DNA from: Bacteroidales bacterium
GTDB lineage: Bacteria > Bacteroidota > Bacteroidia > Bacteroidales > WCHB1-69
NCBI GenBank assembly: GCA_024400775.1
Contig: JAKSMF010000004.1
Coordinates: 1 to 39,705, forward strand
DNA: 39,705 nt
Reading direction: 5' to 3'
Below the pieces are notes generated by a model. That model worked only from the letters and a program-made list of their open reading frames with translations. It was not told the DNA's origin and did no database searches. The position numbers were made by a program, and so were the translations under genes. Shown piece after piece: positions 22,735 to 30,732 of this stretch; positions within the stretch are counted from its first letter, which is position 1, and each line of letters opens with the position of its first letter.

Positions 22735-23929
22735 TTTCTATAGGAAGTTCTTCATCAATACGTTCGTTCCACGGCAGACCGTATTTGCCGATTTCTGCCA
22801 AGAACGGATCCGGATCGAACTGTTCGATGTTGAACACGCCGGTGCCTTTCCATTTGCCGGTCAGAATCATCTTGGCGCCGAGCATACAGGGAACGCCGGT
22901 GGTGTAGGAAACCGCCTGCGCACCGATTTCTTTGAAGCATTGTGCGTGGTCGCAGTTGTTCCAAATGTAGTAGGTGCGTTCTTTCCCGTCCTTGATACCG
23001 CGCATCTGACAGCCGATAGAGGTCTGGCCCTTGTAGCCTTCGCCCAGTGATGACGGTTCGGGCAGCACGGCCTTCAAGAACTGCAACGGAACGATTTCCT
23101 TGCCTTCGTAGTTGATGGGCTTGATGCTGGTCATCCCGACTTCCTGAAGAACATTCAGCACGGTGAGGTATTTCTGACCGAAAGTCATCCAGAAGCGAGC
23201 GCGCTTGATGGTCGGATAACTCTTGACCAGAGATTCGAGTTCTTCATGATAAAGCAGATAGGAATCTTTGGGTCCGATGTTCGGATATTCGACAGATTTG
23301 TGGATGCTCATCGGGTCGATTTCAACCCACTGGCCGTCTTGCCAGTATTTGCCACGCTGGGTGATTTCGCGGATGTTGATTTCGGGGTTGAAGTTGGTGG
23401 CGAAAGCTTTGCCGTGGTCGCCGGCGTTGCAGTCAACGATGTCCAAATAGTGGATTTCATCGAAGTAGTGTTTTGCTGCGTATGCGGTATAGACGCTGGT
23501 GACACCGGGGTCGAAGCCGCAGCCGAGCAATGCCATAATGCCGGCTTCTTTGAAGCGGTCTTGGTAGGCCCATTGCCATTTGTATTCGAATTTGGCAACA
23601 TCTTTCGGCTCGTAATTGGCGGTATCCATGTAGTTGGTCTTGGTGGCCAGACAGGCGTCCATCAGCGGAAGATCCTGATAGGGGAGAGCGACGTTGATGA
23701 GCAAATCCGGTTTTTCTTTTTCCAGCAGGGCGATGGTTTCCGGCACGTTGTCGGCATCTACCTGAGCGGTGCGGATGTTGGGTTTGCCGATGGCGGCGGC
23801 CAACTTGTCGCATTTGGCTTTGGTACGACTGGCGATAACGATTTCACTGAAAACTTCGGGTACGGAAGCACGCTTGTGTGCGACTACTGCGCCAACTCCA
23901 CCGGCGCCAATGATTAAGACTTTTGCCAT
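22724..23929 (-). CDS. Carboxynorspermidine dehydrogenase (saccharopine dehydrogenase family)
   Basis: This 401-residue NAD(P)-dependent enzyme is expected to condense a diamine with aspartate semialdehyde into carboxy(nor)spermidine, the first step of the alternative spermidine pathway. Its N-terminal Rossmann motif VLIIGAGGVGAVVAHK leads into the family segments VDADNVPETIALLEKEKPDL and LINVALPYQDLPLMDACL, with YMDTANYEP following. The central GCGFDPGVTSVYTAYAAKHY and DIVDCNAGDHGKAFATNFNP and the C-terminal GAQAVSYTTGVPCMLGAKM match carboxynorspermidine synthases as I know them. The decarboxylase partner is not in the window. Two palindromic operator-like sites lie in its promoter region. 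Confidence 0.85.
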   Translation of the reverse strand: MAKVLIIGAGGVGAVVAHKRASVPEVFSEIVIASRTKAKCDKLAAAIGKPNIRTAQVDADNVPETIALLEKEKPDLLINVALPYQDLPLMDACLATKTNYMDTANYEPKDVAKFEYKWQWAYQDRFKEAGIMALLGCGFDPGVTSVYTAYAAKHYFDEIHYLDIVDCNAGDHGKAFATNFNPEINIREITQRGKYWQDGQWVEIDPMSIHKSVEYPNIGPKDSYLLYHEELESLVKSYPTIKRARFWMTFGQKYLTVLNVLQEVGMTSIKPINYEGKEIVPLQFLKAVLPEPSSLGEGYKGQTSIGCQMRGIKDGKERTYYIWNNCDHAQCFKEIGAQAVSYTTGVPCMLGAKMILTGKWKGTGVFNIEQFDPDPFLAEIGKYGLPWNERIDEELPIEIAK

Positions 23930-23954
23930 TTTTTTCTGTTTTTGATTTGAGGCG

Positions 23955-23962
23955 CAAAAGTA
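23955..23962 (-). promoter_or_regulatory. -7 promoter element of the carboxynorspermidine dehydrogenase gene
   Basis: The minus strand reads TACTTTTG, with a TTG 16 bases further upstream as a possible -33 element. The gene starts 25 bases downstream. Confidence 0.65.
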
Positions 23963-23963
23963 C

Positions 23964-24025
23964 GATTATTTTCGGTTGCAACCGAAAATAATCACAATTA
24001 TTTTCGGTTACGACTGAAAATAGGA
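23964..24025. promoter_or_regulatory. Two palindromic operator-like sites
   Basis: A perfect 30-base palindrome, half-site GATTATTTTCGGTTG, spans 23964-23993 between and across the -7 and -33 positions. A second, imperfect dyad with the same ATTATTTTCGGTT half-site follows at 23999-24023. The arrangement suits a dimeric repressor binding two sites. The regulator is unknown. Confidence 0.6.
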
Positions 24026-24110
24026 TGTTTTCGATAACCAGAAAGCTGGTGATATAGCTCTCTGACGACCTTCGCGCCGTACGGATAACTTCTCCTAACT
24101 AACTCCTCCG

Positions 24111-26684
24111 TTATCTCTTCACGAATTTCTGTACCATCGTCTGACCGTTGGTGGCGACTTTTACAAAGTAAATGCCAGCTTCAAGCGTTGAGACGTTAAT
24201 GGCAGTTTGTTCGCCTTGTGCGGTCGTGCTAATGACTTTCTGTCCGGTGACATTGAAGATTTCCACCATCTCCATTACCTGACCGCAACGCACATTCAAA
24301 ACGTCGTTGGCAGGATTCGGGAAGATGATAATCTGGCTCTTTGAATATTCGTTGATGGCGTCGGGATTATCTCCGCCACCATTGTTGTAAGTCCCCGTCT
24401 GGCTTGCCGACCAGTGGCTGTCGTTGTTGGCGCTGCAGATGGCCTGTACGCGGAATGTGACCACATCACCGTTGTTCAAACCCGGAACCTGGAAGCAGCT
24501 GCTGGCTACGGTTACAACTTGTTCTGCACTACCGTTAACGCTGTAGGCCACATTCCAACTGGTGGCAGTGCTCACCCAGCAGATGTTGCCGGTTTCGTCC
24601 ATCGAAATGTTGGTGGGTACTTCGCACGGATCTTCTTGTGTGCCGCTACCCGTATAGGTGAAATCTTGTGAATTGGTCCAGGCACTTGTATTGGTGCTGC
24701 TGCAAACCGCCTGCACCCGGAAGGTGACGATATCGTTGTTGTTCAAACCGGGCACTTGGAAACAGCTGTTGTTGACGGTCACGATTTGTTCGGCGCCTCC
24801 GTTGATACTGTAACCCACATTCCAACTTGAGGCATCGCTGTTCCAACAGACGTTTCCGTTGTCGTCCATTGTCACGTTCGTCGGAACGTCGCACGGCTCT
24901 TCTGTTGAAACGTGGAAAGCAACGTAAATGTCGTGGTTGTTGGCGATGTTGGTCAACGTGTAAAGGTTGTTGCTGACGTTGGCGGTAACGTCCATCGTGT
25001 TGTCGGTGACGTAGTCGATGGCATAGCCGGCATTCGGTGTGATGGTGAAGGTTTGTGAAGCGCCGCCAACCACGGTGGTATTGGTCGGGCTGATAGTGCC
25101 GTGACCATCGGTGCTGCCTGTCAGCGTGTAGGTCTGACTAGCATCCTGCGTGAAGGCGACAAACACATCGTGATTCTGCTGGATGTTGTTGATAGTGTAG
25201 GTGTTATTCACTACCGAAGCAGTAACATCGACAGTGTTGTCGGTCACATAATCAACAATATATCCTGGATTTGGTGTGAAGGAGAAACTGCGATTGCTGC
25301 CGCATTGTGCGGTGGTGTTGGTCGGTGAAATATTACCGTTGCCACCGGTGCTTCCCGTCAAAGTAAATGATTGCGTATTGTAAGTCACCTGGAAGGTGTG
25401 GTCGCTGGTGACATTATAGAAAGTGTAAGTGTTGTTCACCACCTGACTGAGGACGCTGACGCCATCGGCCAGCACGTCGTTGATGGTCGCGCATGCGGAG
25501 GGTGTGATGGTGAAAGTCTGTGAGTTGCCGTCGATTACGGTTACATTGCCGCTTGGCGTAATGGTGCCGTCGGTATTCAGTACCGTAATCACGTGGTTGC
25601 TGGTGGTCGGCCCTTCGAAGGTTACGGTCAGGCAACCCGTGTTGTCGCTCGGGTCGTTTTCGTACCAGCCTGGTCCAGGCATTACCTGCATGCAGAAGGT
25701 GTGTGTGCCGTAAAGGTTGTAGGTCGCAATATCAGATGCGGTTAAGGCGATGAAATCATCCCAATAGACACCGCCGCCGGTGGCGATGTAGGTGGTGCTT
25801 GCACCGGTGCTGCCCATTGGCGTGCCGTCGATTGTCATTTCGAAATGCAATGTGTCGTTAAAGTCATTGACAGCAGCACCGTACTCGAAGTTCCAAACCA
25901 CGGGGACAGGCATGAAATCGTTACCATAGGGAACGTTCATACTTGTGATGAAATTCTGGTTGTCGCCGTCGTCAATGTACTCCAGACCAAGGTCGATAAT
26001 AGGATCGTTGCCGTTCGGATCGTAAACGTAACCCTTAATGCCCCAGTTGCCCACGGTAAAGCTGAGCCCGATGCTGTTGATGTCATACCAGGCCATATCT
26101 TCTGAATCATAATAAAGAGTGCCTTTGCCCGTGGTAACATTGTATTCGTCGTACGACATCAGCAGGCCGGCGCCGTTGTGAATATAAACGCCGAACCAAA
26201 GTTCTTGCGATGAGTTAATGGTCACTGGCGTGTTAAGAGTGACTTCGGTCCAGTCGTCCAACATGACGGAGTAGGAGGGAACGGTTTGTGAAGCCACCAG
26301 CGTGCCGGGAGACATCGAAGTGCCAGAACTGTACATACCGCCTTGATAGACGCGTACTTCGTACGTTCCGTAAATAGGATATTCGTAGCTGTCCCACAAA
26401 TAGAAGGCCACTTTTGTTAACGAAAGTCCGTTGTACGGTGCAAGGTCGGAGGTGGAAAAACGCTGCATGCAGGCCAAATCAAACGGGTCACTTGGATCGT
26501 CGTTGATGATACCGCTGGTGAGCGAAGTCTCATCGGCCCAAGTTATCCAGCTGGAGTTGCGCTCCTGTTGCAAAGCAGGTGCATTTGCCGGACGTGTTGC
26601 CGACTGCAGATTGTGTTGCGCAAAAACCGGCATTGCCGCTACTAAAAATGCGCAAAATACAAAAAGGGATAACAGTCTTTTCAT
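24111..26684 (-). CDS. Large T9SS-secreted protein with repeat domains
   Basis: This 857-residue protein has a signal peptide (ending ...AAMPVFAQ). The N-terminal ~230 residues form a lectin- or jelly-roll-like region (WITWADETSL, ELWFGVYIHNGAGLLMSYDE). Three ~75-residue repeats follow, of the kind 'G.G.ISPTNTT...FTPNPGY.VDYVTDN...VNNTYT..NI...HDV.VAF' (about residues 365-590), similar to InlB/Listeria-Bacteroides-type repeats. Two fibronectin III-like repeats of ~84 residues then share SWNV.YS.NG.AEQ and SCFQVPGLNN. A type A T9SS domain ends the protein (IIIFPNPANDVLNV to QKFVKR). It is probably a surface adhesin or secreted scaffold. No catalytic motif was seen. Confidence 0.8.
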   Translation of the reverse strand: MKRLLSLFVFCAFLVAAMPVFAQHNLQSATRPANAPALQQERNSSWITWADETSLTSGIINDDPSDPFDLACMQRFSTSDLAPYNGLSLTKVAFYLWDSYEYPIYGTYEVRVYQGGMYSSGTSMSPGTLVASQTVPSYSVMLDDWTEVTLNTPVTINSSQELWFGVYIHNGAGLLMSYDEYNVTTGKGTLYYDSEDMAWYDINSIGLSFTVGNWGIKGYVYDPNGNDPIIDLGLEYIDDGDNQNFITSMNVPYGNDFMPVPVVWNFEYGAAVNDFNDTLHFEMTIDGTPMGSTGASTTYIATGGGVYWDDFIALTASDIATYNLYGTHTFCMQVMPGPGWYENDPSDNTGCLTVTFEGPTTSNHVITVLNTDGTITPSGNVTVIDGNSQTFTITPSACATINDVLADGVSVLSQVVNNTYTFYNVTSDHTFQVTYNTQSFTLTGSTGGNGNISPTNTTAQCGSNRSFSFTPNPGYIVDYVTDNTVDVTASVVNNTYTINNIQQNHDVFVAFTQDASQTYTLTGSTDGHGTISPTNTTVVGGASQTFTITPNAGYAIDYVTDNTMDVTANVSNNLYTLTNIANNHDIYVAFHVSTEEPCDVPTNVTMDDNGNVCWNSDASSWNVGYSINGGAEQIVTVNNSCFQVPGLNNNDIVTFRVQAVCSSTNTSAWTNSQDFTYTGSGTQEDPCEVPTNISMDETGNICWVSTATSWNVAYSVNGSAEQVVTVASSCFQVPGLNNGDVVTFRVQAICSANNDSHWSASQTGTYNNGGGDNPDAINEYSKSQIIIFPNPANDVLNVRCGQVMEMVEIFNVTGQKVISTTAQGEQTAINVSTLEAGIYFVKVATNGQTMVQKFVKR

Positions 26685-26741
26685 GTTAAAGGATTTTGTT
26701 GTTATTAAGAAAAACGTTTTTTAGTTTTAAAAATCACCCCG

Positions 26742-26749
26742 CAAATATA
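26742..26749 (-). promoter_or_regulatory. -7 promoter element of the T9SS repeat protein
   Basis: The minus strand reads TATATTTG, an exact TAnnTTTG match, 58 bases before the start codon. Confidence 0.6.
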
Positions 26750-26801
26750 CAAAAAATTCTAAAATCCTCAACCTCCCCACTCAGAAAAACGGAATAGTGT
26801 T

Positions 26802-27725
26802 TTACAAGGATTGAACTTCGGACAAATCCAGTCCTGTGGCTTCTGACACTTCTGTCAACGAAACGCCCATTCTCAAAAGTTTTTTAGCCGTTTCGCACAA
26901 AGCAGAATGCCGCCCTGTTTCTATTCCCTTCTCTATTCCTTTCTCTATCCCTTGCTGATAGTATGACTCTCTGACGCATTGTAGGGCCTCTTGCACGTCA
27001 TCATATTCTAAAACACTCTTGTCGTATTCACTTTTTTCCATGGTATTGAGTATTGATATTCTACAATTATCCATCACATCACGGAAAATCCCAGTCTGTT
27101 TAGAGTAGTCATTTTCATCCATATTGGGCAGTTCTTTCAGTATTTTAACCCAATTGCGCATCGCCTCGGTCATTTCCGGTTGATTCGCGGCAAAATTACA
27201 CAAATTTATATAAAAGAAGCCGACCTTATACGTAAGAATTTTATTATTTTGATCTTTGAGCATAACAACACGGAAACATTCGTCATCACCGCGATATTCC
27301 GGCAATTCGAAGTCAAGAATGTTAACTGAATAGGTCGGTACAAGCGAATATTTTCGATTTCCGCGCCTGGGATTCGAACTGACGGAACGAGCCCAATAGA
27401 TGAAAGTTCGATCTACATAATCGATTTGGGGCGCGCGTTGCATTTCAATAATGAAGTTTCTTCCTTGAACGTCTGTGCAATAGATGTCAAATATCACCTT
27501 CTTCTGTTCTTCAATGGCACCATATATTTCCGTGGGTAAATATTCCACATCGACAATTATACCTATGTACTTAGCAACAAAACAATTAAGAAAATGTATC
27601 AGGAATCGTTTGTTCTCCTCCTTTCCGAAAATTCGCTTAAAAGAGAAATCGGTAGTCGGAACTTGGAAAATTCCCTTGCGCTGTTCCTTTATCATGGGTA
27701 GAGTTAAAACATCATGCATGGTCAT
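26802..27725 (-). CDS. PD-(D/E)XK nuclease family transposase-like (Rpn-type) protein
   Basis: This 307-residue protein belongs to the widespread family annotated as PD-(D/E)XK nuclease family transposase, or Rpn-like. The start TTDFSFKRIFGKEENKRFLI is typical. The nuclease core is visible as Asp80 (VIFDIYCTD) followed by IIEMQ with Glu94 and Gln96, the D...ExQ version of the motif. YVDRTFIYWARSV and LPNMDENDYSKQTGIF fit the family. The C-terminus carries the GIEKGIEKGIETG repeat and a final helix (MGVSLTEVSEATGLDLSEVQ). These genes are often multicopy, but no terminal inverted repeats or target duplications are seen around this one. A promoter lies 21 bases upstream. Confidence 0.9.
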   Translation of the reverse strand: MTMHDVLTLPMIKEQRKGIFQVPTTDFSFKRIFGKEENKRFLIHFLNCFVAKYIGIIVDVEYLPTEIYGAIEEQKKVIFDIYCTDVQGRNFIIEMQRAPQIDYVDRTFIYWARSVSSNPRRGNRKYSLVPTYSVNILDFELPEYRGDDECFRVVMLKDQNNKILTYKVGFFYINLCNFAANQPEMTEAMRNWVKILKELPNMDENDYSKQTGIFRDVMDNCRISILNTMEKSEYDKSVLEYDDVQEALQCVRESYYQQGIEKGIEKGIETGRHSALCETAKKLLRMGVSLTEVSEATGLDLSEVQSL

Positions 27726-27745
27726 CTGAGTTGAATTTTAGGCTG

Positions 27746-27753
27746 CAAAGATA
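27746..27753 (-). promoter_or_regulatory. -7 promoter element of the PD-(D/E)XK gene
   Basis: The minus strand reads TATCTTTG, an exact TAnnTTTG match. Confidence 0.55.
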
Positions 27754-27990
27754 CATCAATGGTCACTTAAAAAACAAATATGCTAATTTTCAGCACCATG
27801 TAAGCGAAAAAAGTGCTGTTTTTGAGGAAAAATAGTCGCTTTTATACTAAAAAACGACAAAAAAGCATTCACACGCAGGTGTTGGTGTTTTGTTGGTATC
27901 TTTTTCAAACCGCCTTTCATCCAATCACATCCCATGCGTCAATGTCGGGGGATTTTTGAAAAATAATTTCCTTCATTTATAATTAAATCG

Positions 27991-27998
27991 TATATTTG
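27991..27998 (+). promoter_or_regulatory. -7 promoter element of pepD
   Basis: TATATTTG is an exact match and gives a leader of roughly 105-110 bases before the pepD ATG. Confidence 0.6.
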
Positions 27999-28113
27999 CC
28001 GCCTCAATCTTTATAAAAAACGACTCACACTGCTATTGGATGAACTTTGTTGCCATCGCTTTGTAATTATTTATAAACCAATAAATCAACATTTTCATTA
28101 AAAAAATTAAAAA

Positions 28114-29574
28114 ATGGGAGAATTAGCAAAATTGTACCCCACCGCTTTGTGGGAAAACTTTGAAAACATTTGCGCCATCCCTCATCCGTCAAAACACGAA
28201 GAGAAACTCGTGGCTTGGATGATGGACTGGGCGAAAAAGAACAATATTGAATGCAAAAAGGATGCTATCGGCAACCTGATTTTCCGCAAACCCGCCACCA
28301 AGGGCATGGAAAACCGAGTTCCCGTTATCCTGCAGGCACACGTTGACATGGTTCCGCAGGCCAACGCCAGCACCAAGCACGACTTTACCAAAGACCCGAT
28401 CAAACCGCGCGTTTGTGAAGACGGTTGGGTTCGTGCTACCGGCACTACCCTCGGCGCCGACAACGGTATTGGTGGCTCTGCCGCCCTTGCCGTTCTTGCC
28501 TCCAAAGACATCGCTCACGGTCCGCTGGAAGTTCTCCTCACCATCGATGAAGAAACTGGTATGACCGGCGCTTTCGGCCTCAAAAAAGGCGCACTGAAGG
28601 GCGAAATCCTCATCAACCTCGACTCCGAAACCGAAGGCGAACTCTATGTGGGTTGCGCTGGCGGTCTCGACGGCGTGCTGACCATGAACTATCGCAATGT
28701 GGCTACCCCCGCCGGCATGAAGGGCTACCAGCTCACCATCACCGGCCTCAACGGCGGTCACTCCGGTATGGACATCATCCTCGGTCGTGCTAATGCTAAC
28801 AAACTTATGACCAGAGTGTTGAGCGCAGCAGCAGAAAAATGCGGCATCCGTCTCAACTCCTTCGTCGGCGGTAACCTCCGCAATGCCATCCCGCGCGAAG
28901 CCGTCGCCATCCTCGCCGTTTCTGAAGAAAACGAAAAGGCTTTCACCAAATTAGTCAACGCTTTCGCAAAAACTGCAAAAGCCGAATTTGCAGCAGTTGA
29001 GCCCGGTTTGACCATCAAGGCCAAGGCAATTGAAATGCCCACCAAGGTGATGCCCGAAACCATCCAGAACAAGTTGTTAGACATGGTATTCGCTTTGCCG
29101 AACGGTGTGCTCCGCATGAGCGACAGCATGCCCGGCCTCGTTGAAACCTCCAACAACCTCGCCATCGTGAAGGCAGAAAACGGTCACATCGAAATCGCAT
29201 CCCTCATGCGTAGTTCCGTTGATTCCGCCAAGACCGCAGTAGGCCAGAAGATGACCGCTGTGGCTCGCCTTGCCGGTGCCGAAATCTCATTGGAAGGCGC
29301 TTATCCGGGTTGGAAACCGAATATGGAATCCCCGATTCTGCAGACCGCCAAGAAGGTTTACAAAGCCAAATTCAAGAAAGAACCCGCTTTCATGGCCATC
29401 CACGCCGGTTTGGAATGTGCACTCTTCAGCGTCAATTACCCGAATTGGGATATGATTTCCTTCGGACCGACCATCATGCACCCGCATTCACCCGACGAAC
29501 GCGTCAACATTGAAAGTGTTGGCAAATTCTGGGATTTCATCGTCGAACTGTTGAAGAACATTCCCAAGAAATAA
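28114..29574 (+). CDS. pepD: Aminoacyl-histidine dipeptidase (peptidase D)
   Basis: This 486-residue cytosolic metallopeptidase of family M20 hydrolyses dipeptides such as Xaa-His. Metal-site landmarks are QAHVDMVPQ (His76, Asp78), TLGADNGIG (bridging Asp116), TIDEETGM (catalytic Glu146, ligand Glu147) and LINLDSETEG (Asp170), plus a late His in IMHPHSPDERVNI. SLMRSSVDSAK and VGCAGGLDG are PepD-specific segments. The start WENFENICAIPHPSKHEEKL is characteristic, and length matches the family. It is a single-gene unit with its own promoter and terminator, and fits a peptide-fermenting lifestyle alongside the secreted C25 peptidase. Confidence 0.95.
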   Translation: MGELAKLYPTALWENFENICAIPHPSKHEEKLVAWMMDWAKKNNIECKKDAIGNLIFRKPATKGMENRVPVILQAHVDMVPQANASTKHDFTKDPIKPRVCEDGWVRATGTTLGADNGIGGSAALAVLASKDIAHGPLEVLLTIDEETGMTGAFGLKKGALKGEILINLDSETEGELYVGCAGGLDGVLTMNYRNVATPAGMKGYQLTITGLNGGHSGMDIILGRANANKLMTRVLSAAAEKCGIRLNSFVGGNLRNAIPREAVAILAVSEENEKAFTKLVNAFAKTAKAEFAAVEPGLTIKAKAIEMPTKVMPETIQNKLLDMVFALPNGVLRMSDSMPGLVETSNNLAIVKAENGHIEIASLMRSSVDSAKTAVGQKMTAVARLAGAEISLEGAYPGWKPNMESPILQTAKKVYKAKFKKEPAFMAIHAGLECALFSVNYPNWDMISFGPTIMHPHSPDERVNIESVGKFWDFIVELLKNIPKK

Positions 29575-29591
29575 TTTCTAACAGCATGAAT

Positions 29592-29626
29592 AAAAAAAGT
29601 TCTCTTAAAAAGAGAACTTTTTTTTT
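29592..29626 (+). terminator. Intrinsic terminator of pepD
   Basis: A-run plus GTTCTCT pairs with AGAGAAC plus T-run around a TAAAA loop. Nine T residues follow the GC part. Its U-tract runs directly into the promoter of the next gene. Confidence 0.9.
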
Positions 29627-29633
29627 ATTTTTG
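29626..29633 (+). promoter_or_regulatory. -7 promoter element of the YD-repeat-like lipoprotein
   Basis: TATTTTTG begins at the last base of the pepD terminator U-tract, leaving a leader of about 45 bases. Confidence 0.6.
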
Positions 29634-29683
29634 CACCTCATTAATCAGCAATAAAATATTATTATTAACCTAAAACTTTAAAT

Positions 29684-30556
29684 ATGAAAAACTTATGTAA
29701 GTTGTTCGTCATCGCAGCGGTTTTGATTTTCGTAGTTGCGTCCTGCGAAAAAGAAGGTGTTTACAATCCGAAAAAGAAAATCGACCGCGTGTATTACTCT
29801 TTTAACAACAATGGTTACACGTATTACATTTCAAACACTGACAAATATGTAAAAGAGGTGTGGAATTGGGACAAAAACGTGTTGAAAGGCATCTCCTTTT
29901 ATGATTTGGACGGAATGCTCGAATACGTTGAAAATTACAGTTACGACAACAAAAACCGATTGAGCGAAATCTCTTGGGGCGGCAACGGAAAATATACGTT
30001 GACCTACGATGGGAAACACCTTTCCCGCATTGAATACATTAAAGGTTCTTCTGTGGAAGAAGTAATGGAAGTTTCATACGACGGGAAGCATCTGGCAGAA
30101 ATCAAAATCACTGATTTTGACAGCGATAGCAAAGCTGCTCCCATGTCTCCCGCTATCTTCCGATTCTTCCTCCCGAACCTTGATGAACAGTCAACAGCAC
30201 GCCTGCTTGACAAAATCAATACGGCAAAAGCTGCCAAAGCCGCAGAATCTTATATTATAAAATTCGAATGGGATGGCAAAAATATCAAGAAAATCACTGA
30301 AGAAATGGGCCCTTACAGATATACGATGGAATACACATACGACAATATGTCGAATCCGTTTAAAGGTCTGTTCGACTTTGATGAATTTACTATGCTCGAA
30401 AACTTCTCCGACAACAACGTCGTAAAGGAAACTGCAATCTATGACAATGAAATTTCCGAGTACACATACTGTTATACTTATGACGGAAAATATCCGACCA
30501 CCAAGACCTATAACGCGAATGAGTATTCGTACACCTACTATTACGAATACAAATAA
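29684..30556 (+). CDS. Lipoprotein with YD/RHS-like strand repeats
   Basis: This 290-residue predicted lipoprotein has lipobox VVASC (Cys21). The body consists of short repeating beta units of the type 'YSYDNKNRLSEI', 'LTYDGKHLSRIEY', 'VSYDGKHLAEIKI', 'EYTYDNMSNPFKG' and 'YTYDGKYPTTKTY', resembling the 'Y.YD..G.L..I' pattern of YD repeats and of DUF4595-type surface lipoproteins in Bacteroidota. A helical Ala/Lys-rich insertion (KINTAKAAKAAE) interrupts the repeats near residue 185. It has its own promoter and terminator. Function is unknown; an envelope-exposed binding protein is plausible. Confidence 0.75.
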   Translation: MKNLCKLFVIAAVLIFVVASCEKEGVYNPKKKIDRVYYSFNNNGYTYYISNTDKYVKEVWNWDKNVLKGISFYDLDGMLEYVENYSYDNKNRLSEISWGGNGKYTLTYDGKHLSRIEYIKGSSVEEVMEVSYDGKHLAEIKITDFDSDSKAAPMSPAIFRFFLPNLDEQSTARLLDKINTAKAAKAAESYIIKFEWDGKNIKKITEEMGPYRYTMEYTYDNMSNPFKGLFDFDEFTMLENFSDNNVVKETAIYDNEISEYTYCYTYDGKYPTTKTYNANEYSYTYYYEYK

Positions 30557-30575
30557 ACATCCTGTTCTGACATAA

Positions 30576-30617
30576 AAAAGGGGCGGCCAAAAATGATTTT
30601 TTTGAGCTGCCCCTTTT
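30576..30617 (+). terminator. Intrinsic terminator of the lipoprotein gene
   Basis: AAAAGGGGCGGC pairs with GCTGCCCCTTTT (12 bp, one G-U) around an 18-base A/T loop, followed by CTT. Confidence 0.85.
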
Positions 30618-30681
30618 CTTGTATGTTTAAATTGGAAAAAAGTCAAAGGATAGTAATATTCTTATTTTCACTTTATACAAA

Positions 30682-30712
30682 AAAGAGGGCAACCTTATCG
30701 GCTACCCTCTTT
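30682..30712 (-). terminator. Intrinsic terminator of dnaN
   Basis: On the minus strand AAAGAGGGTAGCC pairs with GGTTGCCCTCTTT (13 bp, two G-U) around a GATAA loop, followed by TTTG. It lies 21 bases after the dnaN stop. Confidence 0.85.
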
Positions 30713-30732
30713 CGTTATGAAATGAAATTGAA

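Larger units (their letters stand above)
27726..28113. other. Divergent intergenic region
   Basis: I see no gene. It holds divergent promoters for the nuclease-family gene (27746-27753) and pepD (27991-27998). A CAGCAC/GTGCTG hairpin at 27791-27818 is followed by a T-run, with no obvious partner gene. Confidence 0.5.

Noticed and set aside
23246-23917. Plus-strand open frame of 223 codons
   Set aside because: It is antisense to the carboxynorspermidine dehydrogenase gene; valine/glycine-rich shadow translation.
26802-27725. Complete insertion sequence around the PD-(D/E)XK gene
   Set aside because: No terminal inverted repeats or target-site duplication can be seen on either side.
27791-27818. 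CAGCAC/GTGCTG hairpin followed by T-run as a terminator
   Set aside because: No gene reads into it on the plus strand, and on the minus strand it lies upstream of the promoter, so no role can be assigned.
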